NCBI GenBank assembly: GCA_033807775.1
Contig: CM066321.1
Coordinates: forward strand, 38,912,850-38,976,849
Direction of reading: 5' to 3'
DNA: 64,000 nt
Source of the DNA: Saussurea involucrata
Taxonomy: Eukaryota > Streptophyta > Magnoliopsida > Asterales > Asteraceae
Shown: one piece after another, positions 44,458 to 55,081 of the stretch
Numbering within the stretch: position 1 is the stretch's first letter
How the letters are laid out: every line of letters begins with the position of its first letter
Notes under the pieces: generated by a model
Seen by the model: the letters and a program-made list of their open reading frames with translations, nothing else
Told to the model about the DNA's origin: nothing
Databases searched by the model: none
Position numbers and translations under genes: made by a program

Positions 44458-46296
44458 GAAATATATTCTCGTGTTAAAAAACCCGGTAGATGATTTTGTA
44501 CTCCTTTTTTATAAACTATGGGAAAATCAAAAGGGGCTAGATGTGCTTGCCATCTGGCAAACATTTGCTTTGAGACATCATGTTTAAAATCTTTTTGGAA
44601 CTTGTATTTTGCCGATATGCAATCTGTTTTTATAATAAAGAAATTTTAAAATACATTTGACAATAGCGAAAAGCTCTTTTGCTATGGTAGCATAATTCTT
44701 TTGGGCACCGCTCCATTTTCCTGAATGAAATCTTACAAAAATTTCTTGTTTTGATTCAGGGTCTACTTGCTTTAGGATACCTCCAAAACCTATATCTGAA
44801 GCATCTGTTTCAATAATCTTTTCCCAAAGGGGTTTTGCCAACATTAGACAAGGGAGGTTTTAAACCTTTTGTTTTATATTTTTATAGCCTGTGTATGGCT
44901 TTCAGTCCAAGGAGAACTTTTCTTTTTTAATCTATCATAGAGGATAGATGTATCACTACTAAGATTTTCAATACAGGCCGAAATATAGTTTAGGCTGCCT
45001 AAAAATCTTTGTAGTTGAGTCCTAATCAGTAATTTGATCAGGGAATTTGGAACTAAATTCCATACTTCTTTGAATAGGAATGATTTTCCCCCTTTCAATG
45101 TTATGACCTAAAAATTTGATATTGGTTTTGAATAAAGCCATTTTTGGTTTTGAAATGACAAGACCATTTTGTATAACGATTTTTTTAAACAAATCAAGAA
45201 GCTTAAAGTGGCTTTCTATATCCATAGAAAAAACTTGAATGTCATCAATATAGAAAATTATAAAATTACTATAGGGATAAAAAATATCATTCATAATTTG
45301 TTGAAATTCGGAAGGAGCGTTTTTTAAACCAAAAGGCATTACCGTCCATTCATAATGTCCTATGGGAACATTAAAAGCAGTTTTATATCTGTCTTTCTCA
45401 TTTATTTGGATTTGCCAATATCCTGATTTTAAATCAAATTTTGAAAATATAATAGCTTGAAATATTCTGTCGAGAAGGTCCTTTTTATTTGGGATCGGAT
45501 GTCTAATCCACTTTAAAACTTTATTTAAAGGTTTGTAATTTATTACAAGGCGAGGGACTCCTCTTTCTTGTTCCGAGTGTTTATTAACATAAAAAGCTGT
45601 ACAAGACCAAGGAGACTTTGAAGGACTTATAAGACCTTTGTCTAATAAAGAGGTTATTTCCTTTTTGGCATGGCCGTGCCTTAGTTGGGAGACCATATGC
45701 TTCTTTCTATCCCAAAAAGCATTTGGATGATCGTTACAAATTTCCAAAGAAAATTGATTATTAAAATAATTAATTTTTCTTTGTAACTTAGGATTTGAAA
45801 GTTTCTCCTCAATTGTCAACAAGTTTATTTCTTGTTTTAAAAAACATAATTGTAAATTTTTTCTATTAATTTTTTCTTGTAATTCATTTAAGAATTTCTC
45901 AACAGGTTTGTTTATAAAATCAAACCTTAACTGGTTTCCTTTAAAAAACCTTGTTAAACCCTTTTCATCAATTTGGGTTATAGGATAGATATCATAAATA
46001 AAAGGAAGACCAAGAATAAGTTGGCTAGAAATATCCTTAGCTAAAAGAAAACTTGTAGGAATACAATTTTTATTTTTACAAATATATGCTTTAGGAAGCT
46101 TATATTTGATAATAAGCGATCCTCCTCCAGCATGTGAGAGAGAATGAGAAGTTTTTTGAAAATATTTGGTAGGGATTAAGCCATCTTGAATAACATTTAA
46201 ATCAGCTCCACTATCTATCATAGCAATAAAATCTTTTTGAAAAGTCCCTTCTATAAGGAGGGTGATTTTTGTGTGCCATTTTTGGGAGATAACCAT
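44442..46296 (-). pseudogene. Caulimovirid pol, copy 2
   Basis: A single frame of 424 codons is open from 46296 (MVISQKWHTKITLL) through protease (MIDSGADLNV) and RT with YIDD (about 45243-45254) to 45022, where an extra T shifts the frame. RNase H continues in pieces (45098-44874, 44844-44584) with ETDASDIGFGG visible and a deletion near 44640. An internal deletion near 45690 removes part of the segment after KKHMVS relative to copy 1. It preserves the protease-RT junction better than copy 1. Confidence 0.88.
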
Positions 46297-46341
46297 ATTT
46301 AGATTATTTAAATGATCACTATCAGAATCTTGGGGTTATTC

Positions 46342-48786
46342 CTAGGGCTGTTCAGATGTAGAAGCTCTATTTTTGTCATCTTTAAGATTTGAATAAATAA
46401 TATCAATATTTTGGTGAAGAATGATATTATCATTTTTCAGAAACTTGATTTGTTTTTTAAGATTATCAATCTCTTTTGTTAAATCCTTTAAGGAAACAGT
46501 ATGATTTACTGAGTGTTTCTCACCTAGAAGTCTATTAACTTCCTTCATAGAATATTCTTGAAGGTTTGTCTTAGGGGAAGAATCATGAGTAGGTTCTTCA
46601 AGACTATTTATGATTTCCGCACAAATTATAGGGTCTTTTATTTTTTTTAAGTTTTTTAAGACGTTGTCATTTGACAGAACATTTATATTTATATCTTGAA
46701 ACTGGGAAGCTAGTTTATAAAACTCGTCTCCCTCTTGGAATCCAGGACCCAAATTAGAAGTAAGATTATTAATCTTTTCTTCTTTTCCTTTTTTCTTTTC
46801 ACAAGGGTAACCGGAAGAGCAAGCATTACAATCCGGGGATGAAATGTTTGATATCATATCATCAAGATTTTGATTAGAATCTTCAGACGATATTTCATCA
46901 GTACTTTCATCTGATAAAATATTTTCGGAAATTTTTTGATAAAGAATCCTTTATTTTTTTATCAATATCAAGGCTATTAATTTTCTTTTTTGTCCAACAA
47001 CTTGAGGCATAATGGCCTACTTTTCCACATTTGTGACAAATTATTGAATTTATATTTTTCTTTGAGAATTTATTTATGTCCTTTTTGTCATGATCATCTT
47101 TTTGGAAGTTTTTTCTACTTTTTCAAAATTCCCTCCTTTTTGAAAAACGATTTGAAAATTCTTTTTGATCATGATGATTGCTTTGTAGAAATCTTCTTTT
47201 CTTTTTCTGGGAAGGAATATCCATTCCAAATTGATCGCAAAAATCTCCTAACTGTCTTTTTTCAAGAGACTATTGGTTTTTAATTTGATTTTTAAGGGCT
47301 AACTCATTGCATAGAGAAAGTCCGCCAGCTATGCAATCACTTATAAGCATGCCATAAGAGTAAGCATTATAATCTATAATGATATTATTATTTCTAAGCA
47401 TCTTTTTGACTCTTTCTACAAAAAGATTAGGCAAGCCTTCAATAAATTTGGCTTTCCAATAAACGTTATTACAATCTTTAATCTCAAAAATTCGAGAAAG
47501 AAAAGTGTCTTTATACCAGCGAAATTTGGTTAAAGTTTTACATCTTAAATTCATTAAAAGAGTTCTAACATTCTCGCTATTATCAGAAAATTTTCCTGTA
47601 AAATGTTCTACAAGAGTCATAATAAGGGTGTAAACAGCATGATCAGAGATAATGCTTGTATTAGGCTCACTTTTAACTGAGTTAAGAATTTCATTCTTTT
47701 GTTCTGGGGTAAGATAATTATCCCACCAACCTTTTAATTGACCAGTAAAACCTGCTATTAGCATTTTTGCAATTTCTTTATCTTTATTTCCAGAATTTTT
47801 GCAAACAGTACAATACATCATCATACGATGAGCCATATTATAAATATGTTTACTAGTAAAACCATCAAGATTCCACTCATAAATTCATTTTCCGCTATAA
47901 CTATTTGTGATAATATAATCCTGCTCTTCATTAAGAACATCCATAGGAGTAGGACAAGGATAATAATATTTATTTGAAGTAGGTCTATCAGCCCATTTCA
48001 TTTTGTTTATAGTATCTTTAGGAGGATCATTATCAGAGGATTCCTCTGTATCAGAAAATATGGGTTTTTCTAAAGTAGAAATAGTGGATTTTGAAATAGA
48101 AAGATTTTTAAACTTTTCTTCTAACATTTTTTCAATATCAGAAGTTGAATTTTTAAACTTAAAATTTTTTATTTCAGGGGGAGGCTGAATAGAAGGTGAA
48201 GTAAAAATTATATCTCCCTTAGATTTAACCTCAGAATTTTTTTCTTCATCCTTAATATCTTGGAGAATATAAATTTTTTCTAAAATTTTTTCCATACTTT
48301 CTTGTAGGGAATCTAATCTTTCTCCTAAAATAATAAGATAAAGATTTGTATAGTTTTGTTTTTCTAAAAGCTCATTTATGTGACCAATTGTCACATTTAA
48401 AACTTTATCCTCTATAAGTTTGGAAAAAGCAGAATATGTTATATAAACATTATTTTTTTCTGTAGAAAAAGTAGCTTGTGGGGGATAGACAGAAGTCTGA
48501 ATTCTTTGAATTCCTCCTCCTCCTTTTCCAAGCATCTTGAAATTTCTTTCAATAGTATTGATATGATCTTTAATATAGTTATTTATAAACCAAGGAACAT
48601 AAGCAAAAATCTTATTTTCTTTTTCGCAAAAGCTATAAAATTCATTAGCTAAAGCTTTTTTTCAGTACTCATAAAGCTTTTGAAATACCAATTTTTAAAA
48701 TGAATCCAATTTGGATTTGTTCTGAAATCAGAAGCAATTATTTTTCTAGCAGGAGAATCTTTTGAGAAATCAATTTTATCAATCAT
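46342..48786 (-). pseudogene. Caulimovirid coat-protein ORF, copy 2
   Basis: The ATG complement is at 48784-48786, directly after the movement-protein stop. The A7 run near 48655 leads into CTT TAG; the alternative frame gives MLGKGGGG at 48535. That frame is open to a TGA at 47885, then from 47836 to 47270, with stops near 47273 and 47125. The CCHC knuckle (about 46995-47036) and the CNACSSGYPC cluster are present. The capsid core has MLIAGFTGQLKGWWDNYL. This copy, uninterrupted by C1, shows the true layout of the ORF. Confidence 0.82.
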
Positions 48787-49860
48787 TTAAACAAAATTTA
48801 AATTTGACATCGTGTCAATTTCTTTGATTTTGTGTATATTGTTTTCATTAACAATACCATTTCTTTGGATCCTTATTTCATCAATAGGATCTAAAGATCC
48901 TTGAGAATCTTCTTCTCTTATGTCTTCTCTTATATAAGAAGTAGAAGTTCTAGCAGATTGTTGATCGACTATGTAGTCAATATGAGACAAATGGGATCTC
49001 ATGGATCTAGTTCTTGAAAGAAGGCTACTTGAGGAAAGTAATCTTCTATGATCATCATTGAATTGTATATGAACAATTCCTTCATTAGACTGTATGACAT
49101 TCTTTAAATCACTCTGGACTATGGGATTTCTCCGAATATCCTGAGTATTTGTCCAGTTGTCTGGAAATATAATTTCTTCCCATTTTACAGGCCTTCTAGT
49201 AGTAATACTAGATTTATTAAAATTTGTTTCTGTTAAAATAGTTTCATTTTCCCCTTTGTCAACCTTTTTACACATAGGATTTAAAGTATAAAGAGGTTTA
49301 TAATATATACGATAACAGATACATATAACTTCTGTCCCTGGCGTATAACTATAGCCATTTGTTTTAACATTTAACGTTAAAGCATCAAGAATATTTATAT
49401 CAGACAAAGATAAGCACAAATTAGGATATACATCAAAATAGACTGGTCCATGAGCCAAACTTGATTGGATGATTCCAATTAGGGACTGTTTCCAGTTCAT
49501 ATTTCTACCATCCCGTAAAGCTGCAAGAAAGCTTTCTGGTAACCCTTCAAGGGTTAAAGGTCTAAATGCAATTTGGACAAGACCTATATGTAAGAACTTA
49601 TGAGTCTTCATGAATGGAAAGATATCAGATCTGTTTAACAATCGGATAATCATTTCATCTTCATGTAAAGGAATAGAGGACTCAGTGGTCTTAACTATTT
49701 GTTTTAAACCTATCTTTTCAAAAGCACCTAATTTATAAAATAATTTAGGTTCAACTTTTGGAATAGTCCATCTGTTTAATAAATCGAGATTCTGGGGAAT
49801 ATCATATTCCTCAGTCATACTGTTTTGAACAATATCATTTCCCATTCTAAAAAGATTCAT
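48787..49860 (-). pseudogene. Caulimovirid movement protein, copy 3 (open reading frame intact)
   Basis: The frame is open for about 357 codons from MNLFRMGND (complement of 49858-49860) to the TAA at 48787-48789, the only copy without a break. The 30K-type core is followed by a Ser/Arg-rich tail (RRLLSSSSLLSRTRS) and an acidic end. It is labelled a pseudogene because it belongs to a decayed locus with no intact partners. The stop abuts the next ATG. Confidence 0.8.
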
Positions 49861-49940
49861 ATGAAGAATTTTTTTTAAAAGATTTGTGTTAAAACATAGA
49901 TTGTCATAATACATACACCTATTTCCATAGCTCTGATACC
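49861..49940 (-). other. Caulimovirid primer-binding site and short leader, minus-strand copy
   Basis: On the minus strand TGGTATCAGAGC (complement of about 49930-49941) lies about 75 bases before the movement-protein ATG. It is complementary to initiator tRNA-Met and marks where minus-strand synthesis starts, the position of the discontinuity in caulimovirid DNA. Confidence 0.82.
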
Positions 49941-50323
49941 ATTTTTGGTTTTGAAATGACAAGACCTATATGTAAGAACTTATGAGTCTTCATGAATGGA
50001 AAGATATCAGATCTGTTTAACAATCGGATAATCATTTCATCTTCATGTAAAGGAATAGAGGACTCAGTGGTCTTAACTATTTGTTTTAAACCTATCTTTT
50101 CAAAAGCACCTAATTTATAAATTAATTTAGGTTCAACTTTTGGAATAGTCCATCTGTTTAATAAATCGAGATTCTGGGGAATATCATATTCCTCAGTCAT
50201 ACTGTTTTGAACAGTATCATTTCCCATTCTAAAAAGATTCATATGAAGAATTTTTTTTTTAAAGATTTGTGTTAAAACATAGATTGTCATAATACATACA
50301 CCTATTTCCATAGCTCTGATACC
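49939..50323 (-). repeat. Truncated virus repeat 1: primer site, movement-protein N-terminus, RT patch
   Basis: Minus-strand order is primer site (50323-50314), leader, and movement protein from ATG 50242 to HIGLV, then a 28-bp patch (49966-49939) matching RT (GLVISKPKM codons). The next primer site follows with no gap. The repeat is about 383 bp. The RT patch shares GGTCTTGTC with the movement protein at one end and AAAATGG with the primer-site side at the other. Confidence 0.85.
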
Positions 50324-50705
50324 ATTTTTGGTTTTGAAATGACAAGACCTATATGTAAGAACTTATGAGTCTTCATGAATGGAAAGATATCAGATATGTT
50401 TAACAATCGGATAATCATTTCATCTTCATGTAAAGGAATAGAGGACTCAGTGGTCTTAACTATTTGTTTTAAACCTATATTTTCAAAAGCACCTAATTTA
50501 TAAATTAATTTAGGTTCAACTTTTGGAATAGTCCATCTGTTTAATAAATCGAGATTCTGGGGAATATCATATTCCTCAAGCATACTGTTTTGAACAATAT
50601 CATTTCCCATTCTAAAAAGATTCATATGAAGATTTTTTTTTATAAAAGATTTGTGTTAAAACATAGATTGTCATAATACATACACCTATTTCCATGGCTC
50701 TGATA
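50322..50705 (-). repeat. Truncated virus repeat 2, array end
   Basis: This has the same composition as repeat 1: primer-site remnant (complement of 50698-50705), leader, movement protein from ATG 50625, and the identical RT patch at 50349-50322. It is the outer end of the virus array, breaking inside TATCAGAG next to (TA)n. Confidence 0.85.
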
Positions 50706-50729
50706 TGTTTATATATATATATATACTAT

Positions 50730-51896
50730 CTTATAATACATTTAACCCTCAAACTCTAAAAAACAACATCTTAAGCTATATGTACAACACTTTAATGCAT
50801 AATTACTTAAATTTTTAGAGTGAGAAAGCTAAGATGTTCAACACATGGGCATCATCATTTCCCAACTAAAGGACGCAACCAGTTTCAAGGTGCCGATTCA
50901 GACTTTTGGGATTTCCAAGATGACGCTTCAAGCTCCTCCAATAGAGGTTTTTCATGCTTGCAACTCCATTCCAGGTTCAAATCGTTCTCATGGTTTATGG
51001 TTATCCCTCAAATTTCTCTTCCATCTCCCTTATTTCACTCTTTATTTTGATTTTGAATTTGGTAATTACTTGCCCAAAGCAGTTGAGAATTTAAGTTTGG
51101 GTTTTGATTTTGTTCAAGTTTTTTGCACAGATCTTTGTGGGGTTTGTTCCAACACAGATTAGGGTTTTGATTTTGTTCAAAGTTTGGTTGCGATCTGTGG
51201 CATGAAGATTGATGATTTTGATTCTTCTGATGTAAAAATCTTGGAGCATACCGTGGAGTATGATTCTTGTTTTACCCTACACTTTTGTATAAAGTTTTCC
51301 ATAACAAAATTCAATCTGATTTCAGATGGTGGGATCAAGTTGATCAGGTATATGCTACATTTTCTGCTTGTCGTGTCCGCACAGGATGCAAATTGGGTTC
51401 AGAGTTTGAATTGATTTAGCTTGAATGCAGATTGTTAGCAACGAATTCCAGTTATTGGACATGTCGTTGATATTTCTGCATTAAGAAATGTCTGCTCTTA
51501 TCGATGGCATGAAGTAATTTGAACATGTGCCTTCTGGTGTCTATGCTACCTTTATATTGTTTGTTTACCTTCTGGTTTGGCCATGAACACTGAATTAGGT
51601 AAAAGATAGTCTATGACACCTTATGGTTTTGTATTGACATTGTCTAAAGATTTGGCATGCCATTCTTTATTGTAACATGAACTTCAGTTTTGATATGGGT
51701 TTTCTGACTCTACGGGAGAACATAAGACAAAAGTCCACAACTTCTATTTGAAGCCAAGTTATACAATATTCTTCAGGGAGGAAGTACGTAAAATTTGATA
51801 GCAATATAATACACAGAGTTGCATGTTTGTCTTTTATTTAATTTTTTTAAGATGTGCCTTCTATTTAGAAGTGAATATGTATATCATTTTTAATGT
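50730..51896 (+). other. Helitron 1 left arm, no gene recognised
   Basis: This interval resembles a plant gene's 5' UTR and intron sequence (AGGGTTTTGATTTTGTTC repeats at about 51100 and 51161), with short ORFs that match nothing I know. It may be the 5' portion of the kinase gene captured with the next exon. Confidence 0.4.
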
Positions 51897-51912
51897 GTGT
51901 TTTCACTTTTAG

Positions 51913-52043
51913 GTATACCTGGCGTAGATGGAGAAGATAACATATTGGTACCTGATTTGTTAGGACCAAGTCTTGAAGACATGTTTGTCTATTGCGGGAG
52001 GAAGTTTCAATTGAAGATAGTCTTAATGTTGGCTGATCAAATG
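51913..52043 (+). pseudogene. Casein kinase 1-like exon fragment
   Basis: A 131-bp exon-like segment encodes GEDNILVPDLLGPSLEDMF and LKIVLMLADQM, the part of the plant CKL kinase domain just before the catalytic loop. It is preceded by an acceptor (TTTTAG) and followed by a donor-like GTAACT, so exon and splice sites were captured together. Usual plant forms have LVMDLLGPSLEDLF; here P replaces M. No catalytic HRD or DFG segments are found nearby, so it is an isolated fragment. Confidence 0.75.
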
Positions 52044-52771
52044 GTAACTATTGTGGGTGTTTTGATTTTAGGTAATTTCTATATTTAGCTTTTGATTTTG
52101 GAAGGATATTTGTGTTATTCAGAATTCGAACCTGGAATTTGGATTTTCCAAATCAAAATGTTTTTTGTTTTTTAAGCTTTTTTTATGGCACCATTCACAT
52201 GTCAAAGATGAATATTTGGTCAGAGGGTAATAATTGTTTCTGGCACTCTCTTTCACAATTTCACATTTGCTCACACTTGTGTACAGGGGTTCGTTATGGA
52301 GAAGGAACAAGTTTGATGTGGTGTCTTTTTAATTCCAATAAGATGCCAAATGTGTGGTTCAAATGAGTTGTGTTCGTTAATTTATTTTGAAAATAGACAT
52401 GTTCTTGTGAATTGTTATATTAATCGTTTTTCTCACTTGATTGGGTTTGAAAGCTTGATTTTTATATAATCAACTTAACTCATATCTTTAACTGTAATCA
52501 AGCTTTGATGGGTTTCATTTTAACCTGAAAGGGGAAATCATTAAGTAGATTCATATCTAGAAGTTACAGATGGTTTGTTTCTTTGACTTCCCTTTGGAAT
52601 AAAAGTCGTCACAAGTGCTACTTTTTGTTCACATGCTAGATGAAGACGTGGATGGCTTTCTACACGAGAAAGAGTAGAAAACAAGTTGCTTTATGGGCTT
52701 CAATCTTGATAATCAATCTTGGAGGATTACGATTTTAAGGGTCAGTTTAGATTTCTCTTTTCAATTGAAAG

Positions 52772-53156
52772 ATGTCGAGCATGAGGGAGATTGATCCATT
52801 ATTGAGGGATTTAAGTAAGAAGAAACAGATCTTCCGTCAGAAAATGGTCTCACTTGCTGCTGAGCTCAAGGAGGGGTCCGAAGCCGTCTTTCTTCCCAGG
52901 AAGAATCATTTGCTAAGGAATCGCTAACTAGACAAGCCTGTGTTCATGGTTCTTGATTTTAGAACTGAATCATTTCAAACAAACTTGTCATTCCGGTGTT
53001 GTTCTCTGTAGCCAGGCGGAATGAATATTTGTAGATCTGATCCAGTTTTTTCTAACATTTATATTTTATTACAGGAAGCAAGAAGAGATTTCTAGATTGC
53101 AGAAGAGTTTAGATGAGAGAAATCTACAGCTTCAACCAAAAATCGAGCTACTGCTT
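52772..53156 (+). pseudogene. NEAP-like (nuclear envelope-associated protein) exon fragments
   Basis: Exon 1 (52772-52938) begins MSSMREIDPLLRDLSKKK and continues VSLAAELKE, then shifts frame; the other frame reads SSQEESFAKESLTRQA. After an intron-like gap ending TTACAG, exon 2 (53075-53156) reads EEISRLQKSLDERNLQLQ. The two together match, from memory, the N-terminal coiled coil of plant NEAP proteins of the nuclear periphery. The frameshift (GGAGGGG near 52872) and truncation after QLQ make it non-functional. Its neighbour is an unrelated kinase exon, as expected for a Helitron mosaic. Confidence 0.68.
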
Positions 53157-53406
53157 GTGGTACATTTTTCTTTGGCTTGGACTAAATATAACATGCATGG
53201 TTTTACCTGTTAAAAACTAAAAATATTAGGTTGAATAATCTGCAAGATATGATAAAAACACCTAGATTTGTTTGCTAACCTCATCTCTTTCACACGCTGA
53301 TGCAATTATGTTTGTGATGGCATTTAATTATTTGTCATGTCCTTGATTTAATTGTATGTCTACATATATGTTACCTTGAGAAAGTCACGTTGTGAAATCT
53401 TACTTA

Positions 53407-53714
53407 GGGGCCGTTTACCTGATCACTTACCCGGGTAAGTGCTTACCGGTAAAACTAAACACTATCATTTACTTCCCGGGTAAGATTTTAGTCCACCAAA
53501 ATGGCATCGTATGCAACAATTTAGCCGGTAAGCTCTAACCGTAGTAAGAGCCGTCGCATTCACTTACCGGGTAAGACTCTCGGTCCTTGCTTTCGACTCT
53601 CCGTCCTTGCTTCCGCTCTTACCGGGTAAGATTTTTAGTCCTTGCCATATTCATCTGGTAAGGTAATGTGACTTGGTAAGCACTTACCCGGGTAAGCGTT
53701 TTGTAAACGGCCAC
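53407..53714 (+). mobile_element. Tourist-like MITE (PIF/Harbinger type)
   Basis: A 308-bp element has terminal inverted repeats GGGGCCGTTTAC...GTAAACGGCCAC and a 3-bp duplication TTA (53404-53406, 53715-53717). Subterminal CACTTACCCGGGTAAG palindromes strengthen the foldback. TTA duplications and a GGCCGTTT-type terminus fit PIF/Harbinger MITEs. A similar word (TTACCGGGTAAGATTTTT) recurs at about 54441, hinting at a second degenerate copy. Confidence 0.78.
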
Positions 53715-53717
53715 TTA

Positions 53718-54520
53718 ATAAATCATATTCATGTGTAGGTAATCGTTTGTAACCAATCTTTGGTGTGGGATGCAGTCATGCGGTATTTGTGTCAACAAAG
53801 ACGGTCTTTTTAGAATATGGCAGCACAGTTTGATGACAATCTCATGTATGGGAGACATGTTTTATATCAATTTGTAAAAGTTAGTATTTATTTCTTAAAT
53901 GTATTCATTAGAATTCTTTTTTGTTCGTCGTACAATAATATGAGAAACACATTGCATTTTCTTGGGTGTGTTTGGTAAACTTTGAATAGTAATTGAGATT
54001 CAAAGTGGCTTAATTAACTTATAGTTTTGCGATGAATGGCCTAATCCATGGAATCTGGTCTTTGGTGCTTAATTAAATTGGGATGATCATCAATATTCTT
54101 CATTTGGTGGTTGTTGTCGAGGGGCTCTCAACAATGTTTTTAAATGATAATTGGATTAGGCTTATGATGATTTTTGAAGGCAAATTAGATTGTTTATATG
54201 TTAGCAGTATGGGTCGTTGTACATTACTATGGTTACTTATCAATGGTTCTTCAAATCAATATAGGAGTGAATGGTCTCAATTTGGTGGTTTCATATTCTT
54301 GCAAATGGGATTAAGCGTTTATTTTAAGTGGTTTCTTTGGGTTTTTTACATTGATTTTGGGCATATAAGGAGGTCAAGTTTTGGAAATTGCAAGAGTGGT
54401 TTCCTTCCTTATCACATAAGACCATCATTATGATCATATTTACCGGGTAAGATTTTTGGTCTTTCTCGTGTTCAAAATCGTTTACATTTGTGACTCCCGC
54501 CGCATTGCGCAGGTACACAA
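53718..54520 (+). other. Helitron 1 right arm, no gene recognised
   Basis: This is 0.8 kb of AT-rich sequence. A 116-codon ORF (54083-54433) has no recognisable motif and no splice context. No function is assigned. Confidence 0.4.
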
Positions 54521-54524
54521 CTAG

Positions 54525-54827
54525 TATATATATATAAAGGAAATAAAGTTATTTTTTATTATTGGTTTTGTAAACCAATAAAGGTGCGAGTTTTTTTTAA
54601 AGAAAAACAAAATAAAAATAAGGGAAAAGTTTTTGTTACAAAAGGTTTTGACGGCTGGAAAAGGGTTTATACCCTAATTTTAAAAGGTCTAAAGTTTTTT
54701 TGAGAACCCTACTCTTCCTCATAGACAGCCGCTAAGCGGCGGGTTTTTTAAACCACATCACTACCAGCTATTGTTGCCGGAAACCTCTTGCCCTTGACTT
54801 ATCCGGCCGACGACGACTGTTAGGACA
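54525..54827. other. Unassigned flank, AT hairpin
   Basis: It starts with a TA repeat, then the palindrome TTATTGGTTT/AAACCAATAA (about 54557-54580). No gene is seen. It is continuous with 55087 onward once the small solo LTR is removed. Confidence 0.4.
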
Positions 54828-55081
54828 CTGAAGTTGTCCTTTATAATAGAAAGTTTTGTAAAGCAATAGCTGTGTTAAAGGGCTTATGCTTAATTGTTGT
54901 AGCAAGTGATGAAGACTATAAATAGGTCTTTACTTGTAGTTTGTAAGAAGTGAATTCATTAATACAAGATGTAGATCTCTAATCACTTTGTGTTCTCTCT
55001 AGGTTAGATTTCCTTTTCAATAATGTTCTTCATCATCTTGTTACACAATACTTGGATTGTATGAAGATCATGGACCTAACA
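54828..55081 (+). mobile_element. Small Copia-type solo LTR
   Basis: It is 254 bp, begins TGTTAGG and ends CCTAACA, and is flanked by a perfect ACGAC duplication (54823-54827, 55082-55086). It contains TATAAATAGG (about 54919), a likely TATA box. No internal region is present, so it is a product of LTR-LTR recombination. Strand is inferred from the TATA box. Confidence 0.88.

Larger units (their letters stand above)
37691..50705 (-). mobile_element. Endogenous pararetrovirus, inverted minus-strand copy plus truncated repeats
   Basis: Read on the minus strand from 49940: primer site, movement protein, coat-protein ORF, pol, downstream ORF and about 300 bases of leader up to the inversion at 37691. 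This is about 7.2 kb of a genome of about 7.6 kb after removing the TR-GAG insertion at 37931-42994. Upstream of it (49941-50705) two further copies of only the primer site, short leader and first third of the movement protein are stacked head to tail. The array ends at 50705 inside the primer site, next to a TA repeat. Confidence 0.88.
50729..54524 (+). mobile_element. Non-autonomous Helitron 1 carrying gene fragments
   Basis: The left end is A/TCTTATAATAC at 50729. The right end is CTAG/T at 54521-54524, preceded about 11 bases upstream by an imperfect GC-rich hairpin (CCCGCCGCATTGCGCAGG). Helitrons insert between A and T, start with TC and end CTRR, with such a hairpin. Both flanks are TA repeats. 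Inside are exon fragments of two unrelated host genes with splice sites, and no RepHel protein. The 3' end is convincing; the 5' end is less certain. Confidence 0.6.

Noticed and set aside
54083..54433. A 116-codon ORF in Helitron 1
   Set aside because: It is rich in aromatic and aliphatic residues typical of translated T-rich DNA, with no motif or splice context.
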